Shown here piece by piece: positions 53,337 to 62,787 of a stretch of DNA of 64,000 nucleotides. The notes under the pieces were generated by a model that was given only the letters and a program-made list of their open reading frames with translations, was not told the origin of the DNA and did no database searches. The translations under genes were made by a program, and so were the position numbers. Position 1 is the stretch's first letter, and each line of letters opens with the position of its first letter. The stretch is taken from NCBI RefSeq assembly GCF_016765615.1, contig NZ_JAESWA010000029.1, positions 62,001 to 126,000 on the forward strand. The letters are read 5' to 3'. The DNA comes from Clostridium paridis. Lineage in GTDB: Bacteria; Bacillota; Clostridia; Clostridiales; Clostridiaceae.

Positions 53337-53428
53337 GATTTAATAGATTAATTAAATTTATTAGGACAAATAATAAGAAGAAGAAAAATAAGAATAACAA
53401 TAGATTGATGTAAGGTAAGGTGATATAT

Positions 53429-54715
53429 ATGTTTATAGATACAGCCAAGGTTTTTGTGAAATCAGGAGATGGCGGAGATGGATCAGTATCCTTTAGAAGA
53501 GAAAAATATGTGCCTCTAGGTGGACCAGATGGTGGAGACGGAGGAAAAGGTGGAAATGTAATATTTGTTGTTGATACAAATATGACTACCTTATTGGATT
53601 TTAAGTATAAAAGAAAATTTATTGCAGAAAGAGGAGTGAATGGATCTGGCTCTAAGTGTTATGGTAAAGATGGAGAAGATTATGTAATCCATGTGCCTAT
53701 GGGAACTATTATTAAAGATGTAGAATCAGATAAGATAATGGCAGACCTTTCTCATGCAGGAGATTCATATATGGTTTGTAAAGGTGGAAAAGGCGGAAAA
53801 GGAAATGCAAAATTCTGTACGCCTACAAGGCAAGCACCTAACTTTGCTGAGCCAGGAATGCCAGGAGAAGAAAGATGGATTACATTAGAACTTAAGTTAC
53901 TTGCAGATGTAGGATTATTAGGTTTCCCTAATGTAGGAAAATCAACACTTCTTTCAGTTGTTTCAAAGGCTAGACCAAAGATAGCAAACTATCATTTCAC
54001 TACATTAAAACCTAATTTAGGTGTAGTTAGTGTTCCAGGAATAGAACCTTTTGTTATGGCAGATATTCCGGGAATAATTGAAGGTGCAGCTGAAGGTGTT
54101 GGCTTAGGTATAGAATTCTTAAGACATATTGAAAGAACAAGACTATTAATACATGTAGTTGATATCTCGGGTGTAGAAGGAAGAGATCCAATTGAAGATT
54201 TCATAAAGATAAATGAAGAATTGAAAAAATATTCAATAAAACTTTGGGATAGACCTCAAATAGTTGTAGGTAATAAAGCTGACATGTTATTTGATGAAGA
54301 AGTTTTTGATAATTTCAAGAAAAAACTTAATGAAATGGGTTATGAAAAAGTATTTAAGATGTCTGCAGCTACAAATGATGGAGTTGAAGCATTAATTAAA
54401 GAAGCTGCAAGAATGCTTAAAGAAATTCCAATTGTTGATTTAGAGATATCAAGCGAAGATATGTTTATACCAGAAGAAAAGAAATTTACATATAATATTA
54501 GAGTTGAAGAAGGGGACGAAGGAAAGGTTTATATAATAGAAGGTTCCTTTGTAGATAGACTCTTGTCAGCTGTTAATGTAAATGATTATGATTCATTAAG
54601 ATACTTCCATAAAGTATTAAATAATAAAGGAATAATGGCAGAATTAAGAGAAATGGGTATTCAAGATGGCGATTATGTACGCCTAAATGATTTTGAATTT
54701 GAGTATCTTATGTAA
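53429..54715 (+). CDS. obgE: GTPase Obg (CgtA)
   Basis: Essential ribosome-associated GTPase of 428 residues. Domains: glycine-rich Obg fold (about 1-158, '[20 protein letters not shown]'), G domain with G1 'GFPNVGKST', G3 'DIPGI' and G4 'NKAD', and C-terminal OCT domain (about 350-425). ATG 53429 follows AAGGTGA; the frame opens at GTG 53420 within that site. In B. subtilis spo0B lies between rpmA and obg; here it is absent, replaced by two repeats. Confidence 0.97.
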   Translation: MFIDTAKVFVKSGDGGDGSVSFRREKYVPLGGPDGGDGGKGGNVIFVVDTNMTTLLDFKYKRKFIAERGVNGSGSKCYGKDGEDYVIHVPMGTIIKDVESDKIMADLSHAGDSYMVCKGGKGGKGNAKFCTPTRQAPNFAEPGMPGEERWITLELKLLADVGLLGFPNVGKSTLLSVVSKARPKIANYHFTTLKPNLGVVSVPGIEPFVMADIPGIIEGAAEGVGLGIEFLRHIERTRLLIHVVDISGVEGRDPIEDFIKINEELKKYSIKLWDRPQIVVGNKADMLFDEEVFDNFKKKLNEMGYEKVFKMSAATNDGVEALIKEAARMLKEIPIVDLEISSEDMFIPEEKKFTYNIRVEEGDEGKVYIIEGSFVDRLLSAVNVNDYDSLRYFHKVLNNKGIMAELREMGIQDGDYVRLNDFEFEYLM

Positions 54716-54730
54716 GAAAGGAATGATAGC

Positions 54731-55033
54731 ATGATTACAAGTAAACAAAGAGCTTATTTAAGATCTCTTTCAAATAACTTAGAAGTAATTTTTCAGGTTG
54801 GAAAAAATGGAATAGAGGATACATTTATAAAACAAGTTGAAGATGCTTTAGAAGCAAGAGAACTTATTAAAATAAAGGTATTAGAAAATTCAGGTTTAGA
54901 TGCTAGAGAAGCTTCAGATATTATTTGTGAAAGAATAGGTTGTGAAGGTGTTCAGGCAATAGGAAGTAAGATAGTGCTTTTTAAACAGAGCACTAAAAAG
55001 CCTAAAATAGAGTTACCAGTTAAGAGTAAATAA
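54731..55033 (+). CDS. yhbY: YhbY-family RNA-binding (CRM domain) protein
   Basis: Single CRM-domain protein of 100 residues that associates with pre-50S ribosomal particles in E. coli. Motifs: 'TSKQRAYLRSLSNNLE', 'FQVGKNGIED', 'EALEARELIKIKVLENSGLD'. It ends overlapping nadD by 1 bp (TAATG), so the two are coupled. Ribosome binding site GAAAGGAATGATAGC precedes ATG 54731. Confidence 0.93.
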   Translation: MITSKQRAYLRSLSNNLEVIFQVGKNGIEDTFIKQVEDALEARELIKIKVLENSGLDAREASDIICERIGCEGVQAIGSKIVLFKQSTKKPKIELPVKSK

Positions 55034-55656
55034 TGAAGAAGATTGGAATAATGGGGGGGACTTTTGATCCCCCGCATAAAGGCCATATTTATATTGCTCA
55101 GGAGGCATACAAGAAGTTACACTTGGATAGTGTAATTTTTATGCCTGCTGGGAATCCACCTCACAAAACCTATAAGAAGATTACTAATGAAAAAGATAGA
55201 TATGAAATGGTAAAGTTGGCTATAGCTGATTATGAACATTTTGAGGTTTCTGACTATGAAATTAGTAAACAGACATTGAGCTACACGTTTCTGACATTAA
55301 AGCATTTAAAGGAAGAAAGAGAAAAGTGTGAGCTTTTTTTTATAGCTGGAGCAGATAGTTTAGTAACATTTGAATCATGGCGTAACATAGAAGAAATACT
55401 AAATTTAGCAACATTAGTCATATTTACAAGGCCAGGATATCCAAAAGATGAAGTTATTAAGTCAAAAAATGAAATAGAAGAAAAATACCATCATTCTGTT
55501 ATATTGATGGATTTAATAGAGCAGGATATATCTTCCTCATATATTAGGGAATCATTAGAAGAAGGGAAAGAAGTAACTGAATATTTAAACTCAGATGTAT
55601 GTGAATATATAAGAGTAAATGGATTATATAATGCCACTAGAAATATATTCTTATAA
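55033..55656 (+). CDS. nadD: Nicotinate-nucleotide adenylyltransferase
   Basis: NAD biosynthesis enzyme joining nicotinate mononucleotide and ATP, 207 residues. The nucleotidyltransferase motif is 'GIMGGTFDPPHKGHIYIAQE' (T/HxGH) and the second, 'SSSYIRESLEEG' (SxxxxR/S). It overlaps yhbY by 1 bp. Confidence 0.96.
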   Translation: MKKIGIMGGTFDPPHKGHIYIAQEAYKKLHLDSVIFMPAGNPPHKTYKKITNEKDRYEMVKLAIADYEHFEVSDYEISKQTLSYTFLTLKHLKEEREKCELFFIAGADSLVTFESWRNIEEILNLATLVIFTRPGYPKDEVIKSKNEIEEKYHHSVILMDLIEQDISSSYIRESLEEGKEVTEYLNSDVCEYIRVNGLYNATRNIFL

Positions 55657-55673
55657 TGCAAGGGGGACAATTT

Positions 55674-56255
55674 ATGTGGAGTAAAGAACAAATCCTTCAA
55701 CATTTAAAAGAAAACTTGAAAGAGAGTAGATATAATCACACTTTAGGTGTTGTAGATATGGCAAAAAGGCTGGCTGATATTAATGGAGTTGACCAGGAAA
55801 GGGCAGAGTTAGCTGCATTAATCCATGATTGTGCAAAAAATTTACACATTGATGAGTTGTTTAAAATATTGCAGGATAATTCTATAGAAGTAGATGAAAT
55901 TGAACGTATTTCTCCACAACTTTTACATGGTAAGGTTGGTGCAGTACTCGGAGAAAAACTTATGAATATAAGTGATAAAGAAATTCTAAGTGCAGTTAAA
56001 TATCATACTACAGGTAAAGCAAATATGAGCACCTTGGAAAAAATAATATATATTGCTGACTATATAGAGCCTAATAGAAACTTTGATGGGGTAGATAAGC
56101 TTAGAGAAATCACCATTGAAAACCTTGATAGGGGAGTTTTAGGAGGTATTGATAATACACTAGTATATATAATTAAAAATGGAGGGCTAATTCATCCAAA
56201 TACAGTAGAGGCAAGAAATTACCTAATTAATACACTTAAGGAAGTGAATAAATAG
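55674..56255 (+). CDS. yqeK: YqeK-family HD-domain hydrolase
   Basis: HD-superfamily phosphohydrolase of 193 residues. 'RYNHTLGVVDMAKRLADING' opens the HD fold, and the metal site is 'ALIHDCAKN' with later 'LLHGKVGAVLGEKL' and 'AVKYHTTGKANMS'. YqeK enzymes hydrolyse diadenosine tetraphosphate to ADP in Gram-positive bacteria. ATG 55674 follows AAGGGGGACAATTT; the frame opens earlier at 55656, overlapping nadD. Confidence 0.93.
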   Translation: MWSKEQILQHLKENLKESRYNHTLGVVDMAKRLADINGVDQERAELAALIHDCAKNLHIDELFKILQDNSIEVDEIERISPQLLHGKVGAVLGEKLMNISDKEILSAVKYHTTGKANMSTLEKIIYIADYIEPNRNFDGVDKLREITIENLDRGVLGGIDNTLVYIIKNGGLIHPNTVEARNYLINTLKEVNK

Positions 56256-56256
56256 T

Positions 56257-57519
56257 ATGGATGGGGAAAATATAAATGCTCCAAGTAACAATAGGAAAAA
56301 GAGAAAAAGAAACAAAAGAAAAAGAACTATTGTGATTTTAAGTATTCTATCCATTCTAATTACATTTATAGTTATAGTTGCAGTTTATTTATTTGCAACA
56401 TTAGGAAAGTTTAATAGTGCAGGTGGTGTAGATGTTGCAGCGGAAGATGTTGGATCAAAAGATCCAGTAAATATCTTAGTTTTAGGTTTGGATATAGGAG
56501 ATCCATCTCAACCTAATAATGAAGCAATAAAGAGAACTGATACGATTATGCTTTTGCACTATGAGCCGGATAAAAAACAAGGAACCTTAGTATCTGTGCC
56601 TAGAGATATGCTTATCAAGGTTAACAACAAAAATCAAAAAATAAATGCAGCTTATGCCTTAGGTGGAGATAAGTTAATTAAAAAAGAAGTTGAAAACTTC
56701 TTGGGTATTAATGTAAATTATATAGTTAAAATAGATTATGATGGATTTAGAGCAGTAATTGATGCCATTGGTGGTATTGACATGGAAATAGAAAGAAATA
56801 TGAATTATGATGACCCTGCACAAAATCTTCATATTCACTTCAAAAAAGGTGAAACGGTACATCTAGATGGTCAAAAAGCAGAAGAATTTTTTAGGTGGAG
56901 AAAAAATAATGATGGAACTGGTTTTGCAAATGGAGATTTGGACAGAATAGAAAGCCAACATAAGTTTATTAATAAGATAGTAGAAAAGTGTACTTCACCT
57001 AGTATTATTATGAACTTTAAACCTTTATTAGATACATTGCCTAAGTATATAAAGACAAATATGTCAGGAAGTAAGATGATTTCTTATGGATTAAGTTTAA
57101 AGGGATTAGATAAAAGCAAACTAACAATGGTGACATTAAACGGAACCCCTAAAACAATTAATGGGCAAGATTATCTAGTATATAATAAGAATAATAATAA
57201 GGATGTAATTTCAGCCTTAAGTGGTTCGCAAACAGCTAAGGATTCAGTAACTAAAAAGGATTTAAAAATTAAGGTTCTAAATGGAACAAAGAAAACTGGC
57301 CTTGCAGGGAGTTTAGCAACTGAACTTGAATCTAAAGGGTATACTAAAATAGATAAAGGAAATTATACAGAGATAAGTAAATCTGTAATTAAAACTAATG
57401 ATAATAATATAGGAGATCTAATATCCCAGGATACAGGAATTGATAATATAAAAGAATTAACTGATGATAATCAAGGATACGATGCAGTTATTATTTTGGG
57501 AGGAGATTTCAAAAAATAG
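56257..57519 (+). CDS. LytR-CpsA-Psr family cell wall polymer ligase
   Basis: LCP-family protein of 420 residues, anchored by one membrane helix (about 27-48) behind a very basic N terminus ('RKKRKRNKRKR'). The LCP domain (about 65-230) shows 'NILVLGLD', 'KRTDTIMLLH', 'SVPRDMLIKV' and 'RWRKNNDGTGFANGDLDRIE', including arginines and aspartates that bind the pyrophosphate lipid substrate. A LytR_C domain follows (about 330-420). It moves secondary wall polymers onto peptidoglycan. It lies 1 bp after yqeK. The usual next gene in this order, rsfS, is not present; an RNA pseudouridine synthase follows instead. Confidence 0.93.
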   Translation: MDGENINAPSNNRKKRKRNKRKRTIVILSILSILITFIVIVAVYLFATLGKFNSAGGVDVAAEDVGSKDPVNILVLGLDIGDPSQPNNEAIKRTDTIMLLHYEPDKKQGTLVSVPRDMLIKVNNKNQKINAAYALGGDKLIKKEVENFLGINVNYIVKIDYDGFRAVIDAIGGIDMEIERNMNYDDPAQNLHIHFKKGETVHLDGQKAEEFFRWRKNNDGTGFANGDLDRIESQHKFINKIVEKCTSPSIIMNFKPLLDTLPKYIKTNMSGSKMISYGLSLKGLDKSKLTMVTLNGTPKTINGQDYLVYNKNNNKDVISALSGSQTAKDSVTKKDLKIKVLNGTKKTGLAGSLATELESKGYTKIDKGNYTEISKSVIKTNDNNIGDLISQDTGIDNIKELTDDNQGYDAVIILGGDFKK

Positions 57520-57544
57520 ATTATCAAGAGATAAGTGAGGAAAA

Positions 57545-58438
57545 ATGAGTAAAATAGAGAAGATTGTTCCAGAAGGATACCATAAACATAAGATAAGAGA
57601 ATTCCTAAAGGAAGAATTAGGATTATCGACTAGATTGATTAGAGGAGCGGCAATAGATAAAAGAATACTAGTAAATGATAAGGCCGTTAAAATGAACTAT
57701 GTTATATCTAGAGGCGAAAAAATAGTTATAGATTTAAATAAAAATGAAACTCAAAATATAGAGCCTGAAGATATAGATATAGATATTGTTTATGAAGATG
57801 ATGATATACTTGTTCTAAATAAAAAACCATTTATGGTAGTGCATCCAACTAGAAGTCATTTTAATGGAACATTATCTAATGGGGTAATGTATTATTTCAA
57901 GAAAACAAATCAAAATTGCATTGTTAGATTAGTAAGTAGATTAGATATGAATACATCAGGATTGATAATTATAGCCAAAAATCAATACGCACATATGCAG
58001 TTATCTAATGAGATGAGAGAAGAGCATTTTCAAAAGAGGTATTTAACTTTAGTTCATGGTAATTTAAAAGAAAAACAAGGGACTATAAATGTACCAATAT
58101 ATAGAGAGAGTGAGGATGCTATTAAGAGAGTTGTTGACGATAGAGGACAAGAAAGTATAACTCACTATAAGGTTGTTGAAAGCTACAAAAATGCAGAACT
58201 AGTTGAATGTCTTCTTGAAACTGGAAGAACTCATCAAATAAGAGTTCATTTAAGCTATTTAGGGCATCCTATATTCGGGGATGTTTTGTATGGAACTGAA
58301 GATAAAGAATTTATAAATAGGCAAGCACTTCATGCTTATGGATTAGACTTTCACAGTCCAAGAACAAGGAAGGAATTGAGTCTTAGGGCTGAACTACCTG
58401 ATGATATGAAATTATTAATAGAAAAGCTCAAAAAATAA
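57545..58438 (+). CDS. RluA-family 23S rRNA pseudouridine synthase
   Basis: Protein of 297 residues in the RluA/RluD family. N-terminal S4-like segment ('KHKIREFLKEELGLSTRLIR'), catalytic motif 'RLVSRLDMNTSGLIIIAKN' with the essential Asp, and 'LVECLLETGRTHQIRVHLSY', 'GHPIFGDVLYG' later. It turns specific uridines of 23S rRNA into pseudouridine; which one cannot be told. It begins 26 bp after the LytR-type gene with TGAGGAAAA before ATG 57545. Confidence 0.92.
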   Translation: MSKIEKIVPEGYHKHKIREFLKEELGLSTRLIRGAAIDKRILVNDKAVKMNYVISRGEKIVIDLNKNETQNIEPEDIDIDIVYEDDDILVLNKKPFMVVHPTRSHFNGTLSNGVMYYFKKTNQNCIVRLVSRLDMNTSGLIIIAKNQYAHMQLSNEMREEHFQKRYLTLVHGNLKEKQGTINVPIYRESEDAIKRVVDDRGQESITHYKVVESYKNAELVECLLETGRTHQIRVHLSYLGHPIFGDVLYGTEDKEFINRQALHAYGLDFHSPRTRKELSLRAELPDDMKLLIEKLKK

Positions 58439-58467
58439 AAAAACAGATGGAGTACCATCTGTTTTTT
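58438..58467. terminator. Bidirectional terminator
   Basis: Stem AAAAAACAGATGG / CCATCTGTTTTTT with a 4-base loop between convergent genes, with A and T tracts on the two sides. Confidence 0.9.
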
Positions 58468-58468
58468 T

Positions 58469-59743
58469 TTAATCAAGTTTGTTTATTATATCTGAATATC
58501 TAGATTTAATCTTTCTTTTTTTTACACGAGATCTATATCTTATTAAGGAAAAACCTAAAAATATTGCAACTACACCACCAGCGGCAAGCTCTGGTTTCAT
58601 TTCTTTAAGCTTATCACTAAAACTCTTTTGCACTGGTTTTATTTCTCTTGATTCTCCAGCACTTAAACGGATATTTTGATATTTCTGACCATTTACTGAA
58701 ACAGATGCTGATAATACTTCTTGGCCACTAGTGAAGGAAAGGTTTGATAAATCCTTATTTTCGATATCTAGTGATTTTGTAATTGAACTTTCATCACCTT
58801 TCTTACACACATATGATATATCATCTGAAGCAAGTAATGGCATTGTGGTAGAATCATTAAAAGTATAATCAGATAACTTTTCACCTTTTGAATATAGTTT
58901 TACGAGACTAAAGTTATTGAATCCATATTCAAATAAATTCTTTGCCTCTCTAAAATAATTATCTTTACTTGAGGAGTAAAGAAATGTTGCAACTAATCTT
59001 TGACCATCTTTTTCAGCAACAGCAGTATATGTATGCTTTGATGGAGTTGTATATCCGCATTTACCAGTGAGTGCATATTGATAAAAATATCTATTGTTTT
59101 TCATAATTAATTCATTTTTATTATCTGCCCAGTGGTTTTCCCCGTTTATATTAGATGCAGGAAATTCATATGCAGGTGTTCTAGAAATATCTATAAAAGT
59201 TTGATTCTTTGACACTTCTCTCATAATAAGTGACAAATCATAAGCTGTTGTCTTGTGACCATCTTCATAAAGTCCAGATGGATTTACAAAAGTAGTATTA
59301 TTTGCGCCTAATTCTTTAGCTGTTTTATTCATAAGCTCAACAAAAGCCTCACTTGAGCCAGAGACATGCTCAGCTAGTGCTTCAGCGCAATCATTAGCTG
59401 AAAGTAAGAGCATCCCGTATAGTAAATCCTTAACGGTAAATACTTCACCCTCAATTAGACCGATTCGTGTTCCATCAACTGCAGTAGCACTTTTGGTTAT
59501 GGTAACTTTTTCATCTAGCTTTGAATTTCTTAAAACTAATAAAGCAGTCATTACTTTTGTCGTAGAAGCTGGTGCAAGTGATTTCTCACTATTCTTACTG
59601 TATAGAATTTTTCCTGTAGTTGCATCCATTAGTACAACACCATCAGCTTCTAAATCAGGAACAGAAGGAGCTGCGCTTACATTTTTATTAAATATTAATG
59701 TAAAAGAAATCATCAATAGTAAAAAATAAGAAATTTTTCTCAT
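58469..59743 (-). CDS. D-alanyl-D-alanine carboxypeptidase (low-molecular-mass PBP)
   Basis: Exported DacF/PBP5-type D,D-carboxypeptidase of 424 residues. Signal peptide at about 1-24 with cleavage after 'NVSA', catalytic S60-K63 in 'APASTTKVMTALL', S115-N117 in 'LLSANDC', and a third motif 'LTGKCGYTTPS' at 228-230 where the usual KTG is KCG. A PBP5_C domain lies at about 270-370 and a C-terminal membrane helix near 395-412. It trims the terminal D-Ala of peptide stems. ATG 59743 follows GGGGGATATT; the frame opens at 59770. The KCG change may alter activity or beta-lactam response. Confidence 0.92.
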   Translation of the reverse strand: MRKISYFLLLMISFTLIFNKNVSAAPSVPDLEADGVVLMDATTGKILYSKNSEKSLAPASTTKVMTALLVLRNSKLDEKVTITKSATAVDGTRIGLIEGEVFTVKDLLYGMLLLSANDCAEALAEHVSGSSEAFVELMNKTAKELGANNTTFVNPSGLYEDGHKTTAYDLSLIMREVSKNQTFIDISRTPAYEFPASNINGENHWADNKNELIMKNNRYFYQYALTGKCGYTTPSKHTYTAVAEKDGQRLVATFLYSSSKDNYFREAKNLFEYGFNNFSLVKLYSKGEKLSDYTFNDSTTMPLLASDDISYVCKKGDESSITKSLDIENKDLSNLSFTSGQEVLSASVSVNGQKYQNIRLSAGESREIKPVQKSFSDKLKEMKPELAAGGVVAIFLGFSLIRYRSRVKKRKIKSRYSDIINKLD

Positions 59744-59864
59744 AATATCCCCCATTATGTCATATTTCATAAAAATAAGTATAACAAAAATGTGGTCAAA
59801 TTACTATATAAATGAGGAGTTTTTGTCAATAATTAATTATATATTAAAATTTAAGGAGGAAAAC

Positions 59865-60491
59865 ATGAGAATTACAAGGAAAGAAAAACTAATAGGAATC
59901 GTAATACTATTAATAGTTCTAACCTTAATTGCTGGAATATATACATATATAAATATTCCAAAGCCTTTATCAGATAAAGAAGTAGAAAATATGTTTGTAG
60001 AAGAAGATTCAAAAGACAATAAAGCTACAGCTACGGCTAAAAATAATGGTGGGAATATAGTTGTTGAAATAAAAGGAGAAATTAAAAGACCAGAAGTATA
60101 TATAATGGAGAAAGGATCGATTATTAAAGATTTAATCTCAGAAGCTGGTGGGTTAACAGAAAAAGCTGATACAAAGAATATAAATTTAGCCAAAGAGCTT
60201 CAAAATCATGAGTGTATAGTCATAGGAAATATAGATAATAAGGCTCAGGGGAGTGAAGGTTCATTAGCATCTTCATCGTTATCTGGAAAATCTCAAGATG
60301 GAATAATTAATATCAATACTGCAACAGAAGCTGAATTAGATACATTGCCAGGTGTTGGTAAAGTAATGGCAGGAAAAATAATAGAATACAGAGAAAAAAA
60401 TGGAGGGTTTAAATCTATTGAGGAACTCAAAAAAATTGATAGAGTTGGTGAAGGAACGTTTGATAAATTGAAGGATAAAATTTCAATATAG
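59865..60491 (+). CDS. comEA: ComEA-like DNA-binding membrane protein
   Basis: Protein of 208 residues: one membrane helix (about 9-29), an SLBB domain (about 65-115, 'VVEIKGEIKRPEVYIMEKGS'), a Ser-rich linker, and a C-terminal helix-hairpin-helix pair ('GIININTATEAELDTLPGVG', 'GFKSIEELKKIDRVGEGTF'). This is the ComEA receptor layout for double-stranded DNA at the cell surface. No comEB or comEC lies beside it. ATG 59865 follows AAGGAGGAAAAC, the frame being open upstream to 59757 without a site. Confidence 0.9.
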   Translation: MRITRKEKLIGIVILLIVLTLIAGIYTYINIPKPLSDKEVENMFVEEDSKDNKATATAKNNGGNIVVEIKGEIKRPEVYIMEKGSIIKDLISEAGGLTEKADTKNINLAKELQNHECIVIGNIDNKAQGSEGSLASSSLSGKSQDGIININTATEAELDTLPGVGKVMAGKIIEYREKNGGFKSIEELKKIDRVGEGTFDKLKDKISI

Positions 60492-60570
60492 AGATATATA
60501 ATAAAAAAACCTAGAAATTGGAAAGGATTTATATTAGAATTAAATTATATTATTCTAAGGGGGAGTATTT

Positions 60571-60774
60571 ATGGACGTATTAGTAAATGTTGGTTTGAGT
60601 GTCTTATTCGGACTTGTTGGTATAGTTATTATGATGGTTGGATATATTATTTTTGACAAAATAATACCAGCAGATTTCAATAAAGAATTAGAAAAGGGAA
60701 ATTTGGCGGTAGCTATTGTTGTTGCTGGGTTACTAATATCTATAGCTATAATTGTCTCAAAAGTAATAGCATAA
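60571..60774 (+). CDS. DUF350 (YjfL-type) membrane protein
   Basis: Two-helix membrane protein of 67 residues: helices at about 7-30 ('GLSVLFGLVGIVIMMVGYII') and 46-65 ('LAVAIVVAGLLISIAIIVS'), with 'DKIIPADFNKELEKGN' between. This matches half of the DUF350 repeat of YjfL. Its function is unknown. In some bacteria DUF350 proteins lie beside PspA-like genes; here the PspA gene is far away at 26.3 kb. Ribosome binding site AAGGGGGAGT precedes ATG 60571. Confidence 0.85.
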   Translation: MDVLVNVGLSVLFGLVGIVIMMVGYIIFDKIIPADFNKELEKGNLAVAIVVAGLLISIAIIVSKVIA

Positions 60775-60883
60775 ACATAATAAATATAAAAATGAAAGTT
60801 TTAAAAATTTAAAGGTATTCATTTATAAAATTTAAAAATTTCGCTAAAAAATTAAAAACTTCTAAAAAATTAAACATTTCTTA

Positions 60884-60912
60884 TTGCATTTAATTAATAT
60901 TTATATTATAGT
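60884..60912 (+). promoter_or_regulatory. Promoter of the metNIQ operon
   Basis: TTGCAT (60884-60889), 17-bp spacer, TATAGT (60907-60912), followed about 30 bp later by the SAM riboswitch. A very A/T-rich stretch upstream may act as an UP element. Confidence 0.65.
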
Positions 60913-60941
60913 AATAGCAGACAAATTAATATTAACGAATT

Positions 60942-61111
60942 CTTATCGTGAGCGGTGGAGGGACTGGCCCTGTGAAGCCCGGCAACCAACATAGGTTTCA
61001 TTTAACTTGTGTATGGTGCTAATTCCTGCAGTTATTTTTTAACTGAGAGATAAGGGAGTAAATTGCAGTGGCTATTTTTCAGCGCTTGGGTTTATTCCCA
61101 AGCGCTTTTTA
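60942..61111 (+). promoter_or_regulatory. SAM-I riboswitch (S box) with intrinsic terminator
   Basis: The S-box core is unmistakable: 'GAGCGGTGGAGGGA', 'GGCCCTGTGAAGCC', 'CGGCAACC', 'GGTGCTAATTCC' and the closing 'GAGAGATAAG' (about 60942-61056). Downstream is a strong terminator hairpin, AGCGCTTGGG (61081-61090) / CCCAAGCGCT (61097-61106) plus T's. S-adenosylmethionine binding should favour the terminator and switch off metNIQ. Confidence 0.97.
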
Positions 61112-61149
61112 TTTATCCGGATAAACAAAGGACATGTGGAGGTAGCTTA

Positions 61150-62112
61150 ATGATTCAAATTAAAGGCTTAAGCAAAAGTTTTAATGAAACAGAAGTACTT
61201 AAAGACATTAAATTAAATATTGAAGAAGGACAAATTTATGGTCTTATAGGCCACTCTGGAGCAGGAAAATCTACTCTATTAAGATGCATCAATGGATTAG
61301 AAACTTATGACTCTGGAAGTTTAACAGTTATGGGACAAGAAGTTTCAGAACTTTCAACTAAGGAAATTAGGGAATTTAGAAAAAATTTGGGGATGATATT
61401 TCAAAATTTCAATTTGTTACAAACAAAAAATGTATTTGACAATGTAGCACTTCCTTTAGAAGTTTGGGGATACAATAAAGCAGATATTAAAGAAAAAGTA
61501 TATAGACTATTAGATTTAGTAGGGCTTAGTGATAAGGAAAAGAGTAAGCCATCTCAATTAAGTGGGGGTCAAAAACAAAGAGTTGCGATTGCAAGAGCAT
61601 TGGTGTTAGATCCTAAGATACTATTATGTGATGAGGCAACATCAGCACTAGATCCTAAAATGACTAAGGATATTCTATCATTATTGTTGAAAATCAATAA
61701 GGAACTAGGAATTACAATAGTAGTTGTTACTCACCAAATGGAAGTAGTTAAAGAAATATGCGAAAAAGTTGCGCTACTAGAAGGTGGAGTAATTAGAGCA
61801 GAAGGAAATGCAGAAGAATTATTCTTAAGACCTGGACTAAGCTTAAAGAAATTCTTAGGAGAAGAAGAAGAGGAAACTCTTCCGGATGTTGGGGTAAATA
61901 TCAGACTATTCTTCCCAAGAGATTTAAGTGAAAATTCATTAATTACAAAGATGGCAAGAGAACTTAATATAGACTTTTCTATAGTATGGGGCAAACTTGA
62001 AAAATTTAGAGATGATGTATTAGGCAGCTTAGTTATAAATGTAAATGATGAATATAAAGAAAAAGTAGTTGAATACTTAAAGAATGAAAATATCAGCTGG
62101 GAGGTGCTATAA
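61150..62112 (+). CDS. metN: Methionine ABC transporter ATP-binding protein MetN
   Basis: ATPase of the D/L-methionine importer, 320 residues. Walker A 'GHSGAGKSTLLRCIN', Q loop 'GMIFQNFNLL', signature 'LSGGQKQRVAIARAL', Walker B 'ILLCDEATSALD', and the C-terminal NIL domain (about 245-320) that senses methionine. ATG 61150 follows GGAGGTAGCTTA, past the riboswitch; the frame opens at 61063 inside it. It overlaps or abuts metI (0-bp gap). Confidence 0.97.
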   Translation: MIQIKGLSKSFNETEVLKDIKLNIEEGQIYGLIGHSGAGKSTLLRCINGLETYDSGSLTVMGQEVSELSTKEIREFRKNLGMIFQNFNLLQTKNVFDNVALPLEVWGYNKADIKEKVYRLLDLVGLSDKEKSKPSQLSGGQKQRVAIARALVLDPKILLCDEATSALDPKMTKDILSLLLKINKELGITIVVVTHQMEVVKEICEKVALLEGGVIRAEGNAEELFLRPGLSLKKFLGEEEEETLPDVGVNIRLFFPRDLSENSLITKMARELNIDFSIVWGKLEKFRDDVLGSLVINVNDEYKEKVVEYLKNENISWEVL

Positions 62113-62754
62113 ATGTGGGAAAGTATATTATTACCGGCAATTGAAGAAACACTTATAATGACATTTTTTTCTACATTATTTGCAATAATAATTGGATTTA
62201 TTCCAGCAATTATAATGATAATTACTGCACCTGATGGACTTAAACCAAATAAGGTTATATACAGTATATTAGACGGAATAATTAACATATTAAGAAGTTT
62301 ACCATTTATTATTTTAATGGTAGTACTAGTACCATTTACTAGAACTATAGTTGGGACAACTATAGGAATTAAGGGGGCTATTGTTCCATTAACTATATCA
62401 GCAGCACCGTTTGTTTCAAGAGTTATTGAGTCAGCACTTAGAGAGGTTGATAAGGGAGTAATTGAAGCAGCAAAATCTTTTGGTGCTAGCAATACACAAA
62501 TAATTTTCAAGGTAATGCTTAAAGAAGCTATGCCAAGTATAATTTTAGGTATCACTTTAACAATTATAAGCATTGTAGGATACTCTGCGATGGCAGGTGC
62601 AATAGGAGGTGGGGGCCTTGGAAGTGCAGCCATTAATTATGGATATAATAGATTTGATAATCAGATAATGTTCTATACAGTAGTGGTATTAATTGTATTT
62701 GTTCAAGTATTACAAAGCTTAGGTAATTATATTTATAAGAAACAGGTAAAATAG
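62113..62754 (+). CDS. metI: Methionine ABC transporter permease MetI
   Basis: Permease of 213 residues with five membrane helices and the BPD coupling motif 'EAAKSFGASNTQIIFKVML'. It pairs with MetN. Ribosome binding site GGGAGGTGCTATAA is within the end of metN. A 33-bp gap leads to metQ with AAGGAGGAC. Confidence 0.96.
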   Translation: MWESILLPAIEETLIMTFFSTLFAIIIGFIPAIIMIITAPDGLKPNKVIYSILDGIINILRSLPFIILMVVLVPFTRTIVGTTIGIKGAIVPLTISAAPFVSRVIESALREVDKGVIEAAKSFGASNTQIIFKVMLKEAMPSIILGITLTIISIVGYSAMAGAIGGGGLGSAAINYGYNRFDNQIMFYTVVVLIVFVQVLQSLGNYIYKKQVK

Positions 62755-62787
62755 ATATATGATTTATAAAAACAAGGAGGACTTATT

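Noticed and set aside
61731-62633. Minus-strand open frame of 300 codons opposite metN/metI
   Set aside because: Long, but antisense to two clear genes, Pro/Ile-rich in the way of shadow frames, and without a start site.
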